Numbered from the stretch's first letter, positions 8,827 through 17,537 are shown. The stretch is 32,436 bases of DNA from Bacteroidaceae bacterium (GCA_024697285.1 JAILFY010000139.1:1-32436), one strand, 5' to 3'. Notes: generated by a model from the sequence alone, not told the origin. Numbers and translations are program-made.

Positions 8827-9693
8827 GTGGCTTATAGAAGACTTAAGAAGAAGGTGTTTTTGGCCTTAGTGGGCATTTTGGTTGTCCTTTTGTTTGTTGT
8901 CCGGCTGCTGTTCCCCGAGGTTAACAGTCCTCAGCCGCATCCAGCAGAAGGTGCACTCTCGTCCGGCCAGGAACCGCTGGCGGAAGTGGAGTGCGGAGTT
9001 GAGGCGGATTCTGTGCGCTGCACAGAGTCGGGACCAGCCGTTGCCGCCCCCGGTCCCTCAGCCCTGGCGCCCTCTCCCCAGCTCGATGTTGCCTCTGAGG
9101 TGCCGCAATTGGATTTCACCTACAAACACCGCATCTACAGCGTCCCTTCTTATCATCGTTGTTTCCCCGATGTGCAGGAAGTCCATTATCCAGTGGCTCG
9201 CGCCAATGGAGTCCAGCCCGTTGCCAACCGTGAGGAGGCGGAGGCGCGGAAGAGTGAACTGCTCTTTGTGGGCTGCAATCCCTACTATCAGATAGATCCA
9301 GCCATCAGAAGCAGTATACCTTATTTAATACCGCGAGCTAGTTACCTCCTCCAACATATCGGCCGTCGCTTCCTGGACTCCTTGGCGGTGAAGCAGATCC
9401 CGCTGCATACCATCATCGTTACCAGTGTGTTGCGTACGGAAGAAGATGTCACCCGGCTACGCCGCATCAATGGCAATGCGTCGGAACAGAGTTGCCACCG
9501 CTTCGGCACCACCTTTGATATCTCCTATAACCGCTATCACACCGTTTGCCCGCCGGGAGAGACACGGCGCCAAGTGAGCAACGACACCTTAAAATATATA
9601 CTCTCTGAAGTGCTGAGAGATGCCCGCAACGAAGGACGTTGTTTTGTCAAATACGAGGTGAAGCAGGGGTGCTATCATATCACGGCAAGATAG
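8827..9693 (+). CDS. DUF5715-like membrane-anchored protein, M15/VanY-like putative peptidase
   Basis: N-terminal TM (VFLALVGILVVLLFVVRLLF) and SEQSCHRFGTTFDISYNRY, resembling the SxHxxGxAxD motif of M15 peptidases. Start uncertain (GTG 8827 or TTG 8818) because the ORF start at 8758 precedes the promoter. Confidence 0.75.
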   Translation: MAYRRLKKKVFLALVGILVVLLFVVRLLFPEVNSPQPHPAEGALSSGQEPLAEVECGVEADSVRCTESGPAVAAPGPSALAPSPQLDVASEVPQLDFTYKHRIYSVPSYHRCFPDVQEVHYPVARANGVQPVANREEAEARKSELLFVGCNPYYQIDPAIRSSIPYLIPRASYLLQHIGRRFLDSLAVKQIPLHTIIVTSVLRTEEDVTRLRRINGNASEQSCHRFGTTFDISYNRYHTVCPPGETRRQVSNDTLKYILSEVLRDARNEGRCFVKYEVKQGCYHITAR

Positions 9694-9743
9694 GTGCGAG
9701 AGGAAAAGAGGGGAGACGGAGCGGAAGGGAAACAGAGAGGGAG

Positions 9744-9762
9744 GTTGCAGCGACGCTGCAAC
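9744..9762. terminator. Perfect 8-bp hairpin GTTGCAGC-GAC-GCTGCAAC downstream of the DUF5715-like gene
   Basis: Perfect inverted repeat; no T-run follows. Confidence 0.4.
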
Positions 9763-9788
9763 GTACAGAACGAAAGTAATAGGGGAGG

Positions 9789-9910
9789 GAGAACATGATT
9801 AATGGGGAAAGGATGTGGTATCTGGGGAGGAATGGGCGGCAGTATGAAGAGAAGGAGAATATGATTAATGGGGAAAGGATGTGGTATTTGGGGAGGAATG
9901 GGCGGAATTA
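9789..9910. repeat. 66-bp tandem duplication (gagaacatgattaatggggaaaggatgtggtatctggggaggaatgggcgg...)
   Basis: gaacatgatt at 9791 and gaatatgatt at 9857; about 52 bp nearly identical in each copy. Confidence 0.93.
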
Positions 9911-10084
9911 TGGGGGGATTGTTGGGACTTTTGAGGTTCTTTCGGGGGAAAATGGCCTTTTTATTTGTTAAGGAATCTAAATTCTTTCTACACCTTTAAA
10001 CCTTTTTCTGTATGTAATGTCATAGGATTGTGATCACACAAAAAAAACACATATTCTAACAATCCTCAAAAAACACATTCAGAA

Positions 10085-10597
10085 ATGAAAAAGATATTCT
10101 TAACAACCATGATTGCACTCCTCTTAGGAGCAGTTAATACGATTCAAGCACAAGACAATCGCAGCGATCGTCGACAGGAAATGCAAGCTCGCCAAACAGA
10201 ACGTCTGGTGAAGGAGCTGAAACTCGAGGGCGAGAAGAAGACCCAGTTCGAGACTATCTACGCTCGCTATCAAGAAGAACTGGCTGCAACCCGACAGCAG
10301 CAACGCCGCGACGATGCCGACCGCTCTAAGAAAGACCTCACCGACGAGGAGGCAACAGCTCAGCTCAACGCCATCTTCACCCGTCAGGCAGAACAGATAC
10401 AACAGCAGCAACTTCGTCTGGATATCCAGAAGAAATACTGTGCAGAACTATCCTCTGTGCTTACACCTCAGCAGTTGCTGACCGTCTTCAACCAGCAGGG
10501 CGGACGTCAAGGCCGACAAATGCAGGGCCGACAGATGCAGGGCGGAGCCCGCGGAGGTGCTGGTGGCGGCTTCGGAGGCGGCCCCGGTGGATTCTAA
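10085..10597 (+). CDS. Secreted Spy/CpxP-like (LTXXQ-type) periplasmic protein with Gly-rich tail
   Basis: Signal peptide MKKIFLTTMIALLLGAVNTIQAQ, Gln/Arg-rich helical body, LTPQQLLTVFNQQ, GGARGGAGGGFGGGPGGF tail. Confidence 0.8.
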   Translation: MKKIFLTTMIALLLGAVNTIQAQDNRSDRRQEMQARQTERLVKELKLEGEKKTQFETIYARYQEELAATRQQQRRDDADRSKKDLTDEEATAQLNAIFTRQAEQIQQQQLRLDIQKKYCAELSSVLTPQQLLTVFNQQGGRQGRQMQGRQMQGGARGGAGGGFGGGPGGF

Positions 10598-10791
10598 TGA
10601 GTCTTCAGACACCATAAATCACATACCTTTTTTCCCTCTTTTAGAATATTCACATTGAACCTACTTGAGATTTTACAACACAAACACAATTTAACTCACA
10701 TGAAAGTGAAAAATGTAATCGTTGCATAAATCAGATTAGTTTTAGATTGATTAGTTGATTGAGTGTGCAGTGAAAACTGCATGCAAAAAAG

Positions 10792-10827
10792 GAGACCGCA
10801 GCCCGTGAGGGTAGCGGTCTCTTTCTT
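10792..10827 (+). terminator. Rho-independent terminator
   Basis: GAGACCGC-(14 nt)-GCGGTCTC followed by TTTCTT. Confidence 0.75.
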
Positions 10828-10995
10828 CATGGTTGTCGGTGTCCTTTATCAAACCTCGATAACCTTGATTTCCTAATCAGGTAACGTTCCCTTTCTTCTC
10901 GGTTGTCGGTATCCTTTATCCAATCTCGAGAACTTTGATTTCCCAAAACAGGTAGCGGTCTCTTTCTTCATGGTTGTTGGTATTCTTTATCCCTT
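10810..10995. repeat. 70-71-bp tandem repeat, about 2.6 copies, starting in the 3' arm of the terminator
   Basis: ggta(g/a)cg(g/t)tctctttcttcatggttgtcggt(g/a)tcctttatc at 10810, 10880 and 10951. Confidence 0.93.
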
Positions 10996-11108
10996 TCGCT
11001 GCGACCCCAATGGCTCTACGTCCCGTAGAGGGGAAGATGTCGGGCGTGGCCTTTTCGGGAAAAGAGTGGCAGCACTATCGTCTAAAAATAAAAAAAGTGG
11101 CTGCAAGT

Positions 11109-11139
11109 TTTGTTGTTTCGCCAAATAGCAGTAACTTTG
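11109..11139 (+). promoter_or_regulatory. Bacteroidetes-type promoter for the 710-aa ORF (true protein starts at 11170)
   Basis: TTTGTTG ... TAACTTTG. Confidence 0.65.
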
Positions 11140-11169
11140 CGCCATATTCATTTTAAAAACATTTTGTCT

Positions 11170-13242
11170 ATGAGAAAACTCTACTCTTTATGCATCGCAT
11201 TGCTGGCCGTTTGCGGACTGGCAAATGCACAAGTAACCTTTGACTTCACGGGCGAAACGGCCTATGAGCAGTTCGGCCTCGCTGGCTTCTCGAACTCCGA
11301 ATCCAAGGCCGGTGATATCACCGCCGATGCTACCGTTACTTCTGGAGATATCTCCATCACCGTTTCGGCCGCCGCAGAGGGTGCCAGCAATCCCAATCGC
11401 ATGTGGGGAACCGTAAACAAGGAGACATCTGCTGTTGTAGGTTCCCTCCGCATGTACAGCGGTACTTTGACTATTGAGTCAGCGGGTCAGGCCATGACCT
11501 CTATTCAGATGGGATATGGCAAATGGAATGACGGCAACACGGCTGACTGCGGCACCCTGGCCTCTGGCAAATGGACCGGTAGCTCCAACAAGGTTGTCAT
11601 CACCATTGCAGCAAACACACAGTTGAAGAACATCACCGTGAACTTCGGCGAGAATCCCACTCCCGACCCCGATCCCGAAGAGATTGACTGGACCAGCTCC
11701 GCCACCGCCCCCTTGACCGTGCCCCAGCTGCTGGAACGTGCTGCCAAGCTGCAGCAGGGCGAGAACAGCTCCAGCAACGCCGTTTATGTGAAAGGTAAGA
11801 TTTCACAAATCAAGTACACCTTCAGCGCACAATATGGCACCGCTCAGTTCCATATCTCCGAGGACGGCCAACAGGCCAATGAGTTCCTCTGCTACGGCTC
11901 CCTGTATCTGGGCAATCGCAGTTGGGTAGACGGCGACACCCAGATCGCTGTAGGTGATGAAGTCATCATGTGCGGCACAGTCACCAACTACAAAGGAACC
12001 CTTGAGTATGCCAATAAGAAGAACTACATCTACAGCCTCAATGGCGTCACCGATGGTGGGGAAGTCGTCGTTCCCGAGTACACCAAGATTGCTGATATCA
12101 AGGCCGCTGCAACGACAGCTCACGTACAGGTCCTCTACAAAGCCTCCGATGTTCTCGTGTCCTTTGTCAATGGCAGAAGCGTGTATGTCTATGATGGCAC
12201 CGACGGTCTGCTCCTCTACGGCGACAACAGCGGTATCAAGACCGGTGACAAAGTGTCCTTAACCGCCAAGGGTGAACTCTATCTCTACAACGGACTGACG
12301 GAGATTTCCGTAACCGAATATGCTGACCTGAAGGTTGCAAGCAGTGATAATGCCGTGGAACCCCAGAAGGTGACTATTGCTGACTTGGTGGATTTCGACA
12401 AGTATGAGAATGAACTGGTGGTCATGGAGGAACTGACTCCCGCTGCTGAGGCTTGGTCGAATCGCAATATCGTCTTCGTGGACGACAGCGACAATGAGGT
12501 TACTATTCGTGATAACTTCAACACTGCTACCACTCTTACTTTCGATACTTCCAAGAGCTACACCGTGACCGGTTTCGTCAGCATCTATCAAAATGACTCC
12601 GGCTCCACCATTCAGATTTATCCTCGCGACGCCGAAGACCTGTCCAACGGCACAGCTCCTGTGGAATATGAGTTCACGGGCGACGGCACGCTGAATAACC
12701 CCTTCACCGTGGAGGACGTCCAGCATATAGTAGCCCCTGACACCAAAACAGCCGTGAAGGAAGATGCATGGGTGAAGGCTTATATAGTGGGCTATATCAA
12801 CGGTAGCTCCCTCAGCGACAAGACCGCCATGTTCACCGCCAACGCTCCCGAGGGAACCGACAAGAACGGCGAACCCCTGACGACGGCTGTCTCGAATATC
12901 CTCGTGGCCGATGCTACTGACGCAGCTACCATCAGCGCCGTAGTGCCCGTTGCCCTGCCCAGCAAGAGCGTGGCTCGCACCGACCTGAATCTGGCCGACA
13001 ACCCCGACAAGCTTCATACTCAGGTGTGGCTGAATGGTAATATCATCAAGTACATGGGTGTCACAGGACTCAAGGAAGTGTATGCCTACAGCCTCGACGG
13101 CACAGCTATCGTTGATGCCATCCGCGACGTGCATTCCGCAACTGCAGAGGGTGCTATCTACAACCTTGCCGGCCAGCGCATGCAGAATATCAACCGTAGC
13201 GGCATCTATCTGATAAACGGCAAGAAGGTCGTTGTCAAATAA
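11170..13242 (+). CDS. Secreted multidomain protein with OB-fold-like modules and DUF6359-like C-terminal region
   Basis: Signal peptide MRKLYSLCIALLAVCGLANAQ; AVYVKGKISQIKY...VGDEVIMCGTVTNYKGTLEYANKKNYIYSL; GTLNNPFTVEDVQHI...AWVKAYIVGYI; C-terminal IYNLAGQRMQNINRSGIYLINGKKVVVK. Track start 11110 lies in the promoter. Confidence 0.85.
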   Translation: MRKLYSLCIALLAVCGLANAQVTFDFTGETAYEQFGLAGFSNSESKAGDITADATVTSGDISITVSAAAEGASNPNRMWGTVNKETSAVVGSLRMYSGTLTIESAGQAMTSIQMGYGKWNDGNTADCGTLASGKWTGSSNKVVITIAANTQLKNITVNFGENPTPDPDPEEIDWTSSATAPLTVPQLLERAAKLQQGENSSSNAVYVKGKISQIKYTFSAQYGTAQFHISEDGQQANEFLCYGSLYLGNRSWVDGDTQIAVGDEVIMCGTVTNYKGTLEYANKKNYIYSLNGVTDGGEVVVPEYTKIADIKAAATTAHVQVLYKASDVLVSFVNGRSVYVYDGTDGLLLYGDNSGIKTGDKVSLTAKGELYLYNGLTEISVTEYADLKVASSDNAVEPQKVTIADLVDFDKYENELVVMEELTPAAEAWSNRNIVFVDDSDNEVTIRDNFNTATTLTFDTSKSYTVTGFVSIYQNDSGSTIQIYPRDAEDLSNGTAPVEYEFTGDGTLNNPFTVEDVQHIVAPDTKTAVKEDAWVKAYIVGYINGSSLSDKTAMFTANAPEGTDKNGEPLTTAVSNILVADATDAATISAVVPVALPSKSVARTDLNLADNPDKLHTQVWLNGNIIKYMGVTGLKEVYAYSLDGTAIVDAIRDVHSATAEGAIYNLAGQRMQNINRSGIYLINGKKVVVK

Positions 13243-13423
13243 GACAGACGGTTGTCGATGGATTAACCTGATGGTAGTCATCAAATAAACCAGAAGGTTG
13301 TCGTCGGATTAATCAGAAAGTCGTAGCTCGATAAACTGGAAAGTTGCCGTCCGATAAACCAAAAGGTTATCGACAGAAGAACAAGAAAATTGTAGCCCGA
13401 TAAGCCAAAAGGTTATCGGCGTA
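13240..13423. repeat. 23-bp tandem repeat, 8 contiguous degenerate units, beginning on the stop codon of the upstream CDS
   Basis: Unit consensus taaaccagaaggttgtcgtccga, phased at 13240, 13263, 13286, 13309, 13332, 13355, 13378 and 13401. Confidence 0.92.
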
Positions 13424-13472
13424 GGAAACCTTCGAGCGTTGCATCCCTACGCGCGCAAACCATAAAATAAAG

Positions 13473-13504
13473 GAGCCAGGACAGCTGTTCTGGCTCTTTT
13501 TTGC
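13473..13504 (+). terminator. Rho-independent terminator
   Basis: GAGCCAGgACagctGTtCTGGCTC followed by TTTTTT. Confidence 0.88.
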
Positions 13505-13517
13505 TTTTATTCTTGTT

Positions 13518-13543
13518 CTTTGGTGAAAAATGCACTAACTTTG
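13518..13543 (+). promoter_or_regulatory. Bacteroidetes-type promoter for the endonuclease gene
   Basis: CTTTGG ... TAACTTTG, 24 nt before the ATG. Confidence 0.65.
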
Positions 13544-13566
13544 CCGCCAAATAAAAGAAATAGACA

Positions 13567-15015
13567 ATGAGACGATTCCTTACGCACCTCTTTCTGGCGA
13601 CAATTCTCGCCACGGTTTCTGGCTCGCCGCTGAGTGCACAATCCGTGGACCTCGCCACCTACTACTCCGCTGCCAACGGCAAGAAAGGCGCTCAGCTGAA
13701 GACCGCTCTATATGAGATTATCACCAACCACACCGTCATCAGCTACGACGGACTCCACGACGCCTATAAGACTTCTGATTGCCGGCCCGATGGCAAGTTG
13801 CGCGATTGGTACTCCAACGTCACCAACTACACCATCGGCACCGACAAGGCAGGCAGTTATACCGAAGAGGGAGACTGCTACAACCGCGAACACAGCGTGC
13901 CGCAGAGCTGGTTCAGCAAGGCTTCGCCCATGAAGAGCGATCTCGTTCATGTTGTGCCCACCGATGGCTATGTCAACAACCGCCGCAGCAGCTATCCCTT
14001 CGGCGAGACCAATGGAGAAGTATATCGTTCCGCTAATTCCTACAGCAAGTTGGGTGCTTGCACCACCAGCGGTTACACAGGTCTGGTCTTCGAACCCAAC
14101 GATGAGGTGAAGGGCGACTTCGCACGTATCTATTTCTATATGGTCACCTGCTACGAGAACCGCATCAGCAGTTGGAACGGCGGCACCGCCTCGCAGGTCT
14201 TCGACGGCAAGACATATCCGGGCCTGCGCGACTGGACCCTGAAAATGTTTCTGCGCTGGGCCAAAGAGGACCCCGTGGACGATACGGAACGTGCTCGCAA
14301 CGAAGCTGTGTATAAGTTGCAGAAGAACCGCAACCCCTATGTAGATTATCCTTCGCTCTGTGACTACGTCTGGGGCGACAGCATCAGCAATGCCTTCCAG
14401 GCGAGTGGGGGAGGGGGCACGGACCCGGTGGATCCCGTTGATCCTGTGGACCCCGTGGACCCTGTTGACCCCGAGGACCCCGAAGAACCGGTGTCTGGGG
14501 CCATTGACCTCACCAAACTTACATGGGTGTCCGATACTCATCCCACCTATGGACAAGGCTTCACCGCCACGACCAACGGCCTCACCCTGAGCTACTATAA
14601 AGACCAGTCTTCCGTGGAACCCAAAGCCGTGGGTACGGAACTGCGCTTCTACGACGGGTCCGTCTTCCTGATTTCAGGCGCCGAGGTGCAACGAGTGGTG
14701 TTCCACGACGCGGGCGGTTCCAAGAGCGGTTGCGCCATCATCATCGACGGAAAAGAATATTCCTTCCAGGATGGTAAGATAAGCTGGAGTGGCTCCATGA
14801 ATCCGTTCATCTGCAGAGCCAGCCTGCAATCCCGCTTCGCCTCCATAGATATCACGATATCTCAGCCCGACGGCGTCTCCAGTCCGTCTGATGTGCCTTC
14901 CTTTCGGTGCGTCTTCGACGAGCAAGGCCGCTATCTGGGTCATAGTGTGCCTCCTCGTCGTGGTGTTTATCTGGTTCGCAAGGGCGAGAAAACGGAGAAA
15001 GTGATTATCCGCTAA
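13567..15015 (+). CDS. Secreted endonuclease I family (EndA/NucM) nuclease with (PVD)n linker and C-terminal sorting-type tail
   Basis: YNREHSVPQSWF...DLVHVVPTDGYVNNRRSSYPFGE; TDPVDPVDPVDPVDPVDPEDPEEP linker; GVYLVRKGEKTEKVIIR end. Confidence 0.92.
   Translation: MRRFLTHLFLATILATVSGSPLSAQSVDLATYYSAANGKKGAQLKTALYEIITNHTVISYDGLHDAYKTSDCRPDGKLRDWYSNVTNYTIGTDKAGSYTEEGDCYNREHSVPQSWFSKASPMKSDLVHVVPTDGYVNNRRSSYPFGETNGEVYRSANSYSKLGACTTSGYTGLVFEPNDEVKGDFARIYFYMVTCYENRISSWNGGTASQVFDGKTYPGLRDWTLKMFLRWAKEDPVDDTERARNEAVYKLQKNRNPYVDYPSLCDYVWGDSISNAFQASGGGGTDPVDPVDPVDPVDPVDPEDPEEPVSGAIDLTKLTWVSDTHPTYGQGFTATTNGLTLSYYKDQSSVEPKAVGTELRFYDGSVFLISGAEVQRVVFHDAGGSKSGCAIIIDGKEYSFQDGKISWSGSMNPFICRASLQSRFASIDITISQPDGVSSPSDVPSFRCVFDEQGRYLGHSVPPRRGVYLVRKGEKTEKVIIR
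14421..14490 (+). repeat. 9-bp in-frame repeat (GTGGAYCCY)n encoding the PVDPVDP linker
   Basis: Consecutive gtggatccc/gttgatcct/gtggacccc units. Confidence 0.9.
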
Positions 15016-15033
15016 CGGGCCGCGGTTTCGTCC

Positions 15034-15816
15034 ATGCGTTATTTCATCTATCTCAGCTTCGACGGCACAGCCTACCACGGTTGGCAGGTGCAACCCAATG
15101 GCGAGAGCGTGCAAGGAACCATCCAGCGCGCCCTCTCCGCCTTATTGCGCGTGGATACACCGATAACCGGAGCCGGACGAACCGATGCGGGTGTGCATGC
15201 AGCCATGATGGTTGCCCATTTCGATGCCGAACCGGATCAGCTGCCAAGCAGTCCTCGCGAGGGTCAGTCGCCGCTCGACTATCTGACCTATCGACTGAAT
15301 GGAATGCTCCCTCCCGACATCGCTATCCAGCGAATAGAGCGCGTGGCAGACGACCTTCATGCTCGTTTCTCTGCTTGTGCGCGTACCTATTATTATTATG
15401 TCCACACCTGCAAGTCCCCTTTCTTGCGCGACCGTTCCTGGCGATTGGTTTCCACTCCGGACTTCGAGGCGATGAACCGCGCCGCTGACTTGTTGCTGGA
15501 ATATGAAGATTTTACCAGCTTCTCTCGCACCAACACCGACGTGAAGACCAATATCTGCCACATCAGCTCGGCCCGATGGGTGCAGCTCTCGGATTCCGAA
15601 TGGCGCTTCGAGATCACCTCCGACCGTTTTCTTCGCAATATGGTTCGCGCCATCGTTGGAACACTTATGGAGGTCGGGCGCGGTAAACTCACTCTGGATG
15701 GCTTTCGAAAGGTCATTGAACAGAAGAACCGCTGTGTTGCCGGGGACAGTGTCCCTGCCAGAGGCCTTTTCCTGCAGAAAGTGGAATATGAACATTTAAC
15801 AGGACCTACTTCCTGA
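15034..15816 (+). CDS. truA: tRNA pseudouridine(38-40) synthase TruA
   Basis: MRYFIYLSFDGTAYHGWQVQPNGESVQGTIQRAL, GAGRTDAGVHA, RFLRNMVRAIVGTL. Confidence 0.97.
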   Translation: MRYFIYLSFDGTAYHGWQVQPNGESVQGTIQRALSALLRVDTPITGAGRTDAGVHAAMMVAHFDAEPDQLPSSPREGQSPLDYLTYRLNGMLPPDIAIQRIERVADDLHARFSACARTYYYYVHTCKSPFLRDRSWRLVSTPDFEAMNRAADLLLEYEDFTSFSRTNTDVKTNICHISSARWVQLSDSEWRFEITSDRFLRNMVRAIVGTLMEVGRGKLTLDGFRKVIEQKNRCVAGDSVPARGLFLQKVEYEHLTGPTS

Positions 15817-15823
15817 TATCTTT

Positions 15824-16732
15824 ATGTGGTTGCTATTAGCCTTTGCTTCAGCCGCTTTGCTCGGCTTCTATGATGTCTTCAAGAAACATGCCTTGAGGGC
15901 AAATGATGTCGTGTCGGTACTTACGCTGAACACGCTCTTCGGCTCCCTTATCTTCCTGCCTTTCGTCTTCCTCTCTTCTACGGGTCGTTTGTCCCCAGAC
16001 CAACTGATGTACGTCCCCGTCTGCGGTTGGGAGGTCCACAAATATGTGTTCCTCAAGGCCATTATCGTGCTGGGCTCCTGGCTCTGTGGCTATTTCGCCC
16101 TGAAGAGTTTGCCCCTGACTATCGTTGGTCCCATTAATGCTACGCGACCGGTGATGGTGTTGCTGGGTGCCATCTTTGTCTTTGGCGAGCGGCTGAATCT
16201 CTGGCAATGGGTGGGTGTGCTCTTCGCCATCTTCGGTTTCTATCTCCTCAGCCGCAGCGGCAAGAAAGAAGGCATCGACTTCCGCCACAACCGGTGGATA
16301 TTTCTGGCAGTGATGGCCTCCGCCTTGGGAGCTGTCAGTGCCCTCTTTGACAAATACTTGCTGGCGCCCGTAGCCGCAGGAGGTCTGGGATTTAATCATA
16401 TGGTGGTCCAGAGCTACTTCATGTTCTATCAGTTTTTGATGATGGCGATGTTATTACTTGTGTTGCGACGTCACTCCACCATTCAGTTCACGTGGCGCTG
16501 GTCCATCCCTCTCATCTCCATCTTCCTCTGTGCTGCCGACTTCGTCTACTTCTATGCCCTCAGTCTCCCTTCTGCCCTCATCGCCGTAGTCTCCATGATT
16601 CGCCGCGGCAGCGTCGTCGTCTCGTTCTTCGTAGGCGCCCTCGTCTTCCACGAGAAGAACCTTCGCTACAAAGTTGTGGATCTAGCCCTCGTATTGCTCA
16701 GCATGCTTTTCCTATATATTGGTTCCAAATAA
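15824..16732 (+). CDS. EamA/DMT-family transporter
   Basis: About 10 predicted TM helices; GPINATRPVMVLLGAIFVFGERLNLWQWVGVLFAIFGFYLLS. Confidence 0.88.
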   Translation: MWLLLAFASAALLGFYDVFKKHALRANDVVSVLTLNTLFGSLIFLPFVFLSSTGRLSPDQLMYVPVCGWEVHKYVFLKAIIVLGSWLCGYFALKSLPLTIVGPINATRPVMVLLGAIFVFGERLNLWQWVGVLFAIFGFYLLSRSGKKEGIDFRHNRWIFLAVMASALGAVSALFDKYLLAPVAAGGLGFNHMVVQSYFMFYQFLMMAMLLLVLRRHSTIQFTWRWSIPLISIFLCAADFVYFYALSLPSALIAVVSMIRRGSVVVSFFVGALVFHEKNLRYKVVDLALVLLSMLFLYIGSK

Positions 16733-16747
16733 CCTTCCCCCTCTCCC

Positions 16748-16853
16748 GCAACTCCTCATCACCCTCTTCCGCAACTCCTCATCACCCTCTCCCTTAAGTC
16801 CTCCCAAAGCAACTCCTCATCAGCCCTCACGCAACACTTCATTTCCCTCTCTA
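16748..16853. repeat. 22-23-bp tandem repeat gcaactcctcatcaccctctccc, about 4 copies
   Basis: Copies at 16748, 16771, 16809 and 16831 (degenerate), with a partial unit between the second and third. Confidence 0.88.
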
Positions 16854-16859
16854 CTCAAT

Positions 16860-17537
16860 ATGAAACACTTCCTTTTCTTTTTTCTTTTTCCCTTCTTTTC
16901 TCTCCCCCTCTTTGGGCAGCAGGTTTTGATGCGCGATGTGTTTGCCGCCATGCCGGATTCCATTGCTCCGATGACCACTCGCAACAATCGTCTCGACTGC
17001 ATTGACTATATAGAGAATAACATGGAAGCACGAGTGCGCAACAAGCTCGATGAGAACGTTCTCCTCGAAGCACTTACCGCTGATTATGCACGTTTTCGCA
17101 CGAGCACTTCTGCTTTTCTGGAAATGAAGTTACTTCCTCAGACCGATACTACCTCGGTGCTTTGCCTGGTTCGAACAGCCCAGACCGGTGAGCCCGACAC
17201 TCCCCGTCGGCTCGAGGACAGTACTATCCGTTTCTTTCAACCCGATTGGACTCCTCTGGACACCCTCACCTCCTCCTTCTTCTCTCTCCCCTCCCTGGAC
17301 CACTATCTCTCTGCGCAAGCTGCTGACAGCCTCTCCGCCTCTTCTCCCGCTTTCGAGTCGGCACTTCGTTCCCTCCAGTCTTTCCATCCTGTGCGTCTTG
17401 CCCTCGGCGCCGACGCCTTCACCCTTACAGCCCAGTTGCAGCCCGCCTACCTCGCCACCGACGAGCGTAGCGCTCTGTTGCCCCATCTGCGCCCGTTGCT
17501 CTTCCGCTGGAATGGAAGTCGCTTCGTCCTCGAATGA
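16860..17537 (+). CDS. Secreted DUF3256-like protein
   Basis: Signal peptide MKHFLFFFLFPFFSLPLFGQQ, then MRDVFAAMPDSIAPMTTRNNRLDCIDYIENNMEARVRNKL. Start set at 16860, not 16719, which lies in the repeats. Confidence 0.75.
   Translation: MKHFLFFFLFPFFSLPLFGQQVLMRDVFAAMPDSIAPMTTRNNRLDCIDYIENNMEARVRNKLDENVLLEALTADYARFRTSTSAFLEMKLLPQTDTTSVLCLVRTAQTGEPDTPRRLEDSTIRFFQPDWTPLDTLTSSFFSLPSLDHYLSAQAADSLSASSPAFESALRSLQSFHPVRLALGADAFTLTAQLQPAYLATDERSALLPHLRPLLFRWNGSRFVLE

Noticed and set aside
12259-13284. 341-aa - strand ORF opposite the OB-fold-like gene
   Set aside because: Antisense shadow that starts within the 23-bp repeat array
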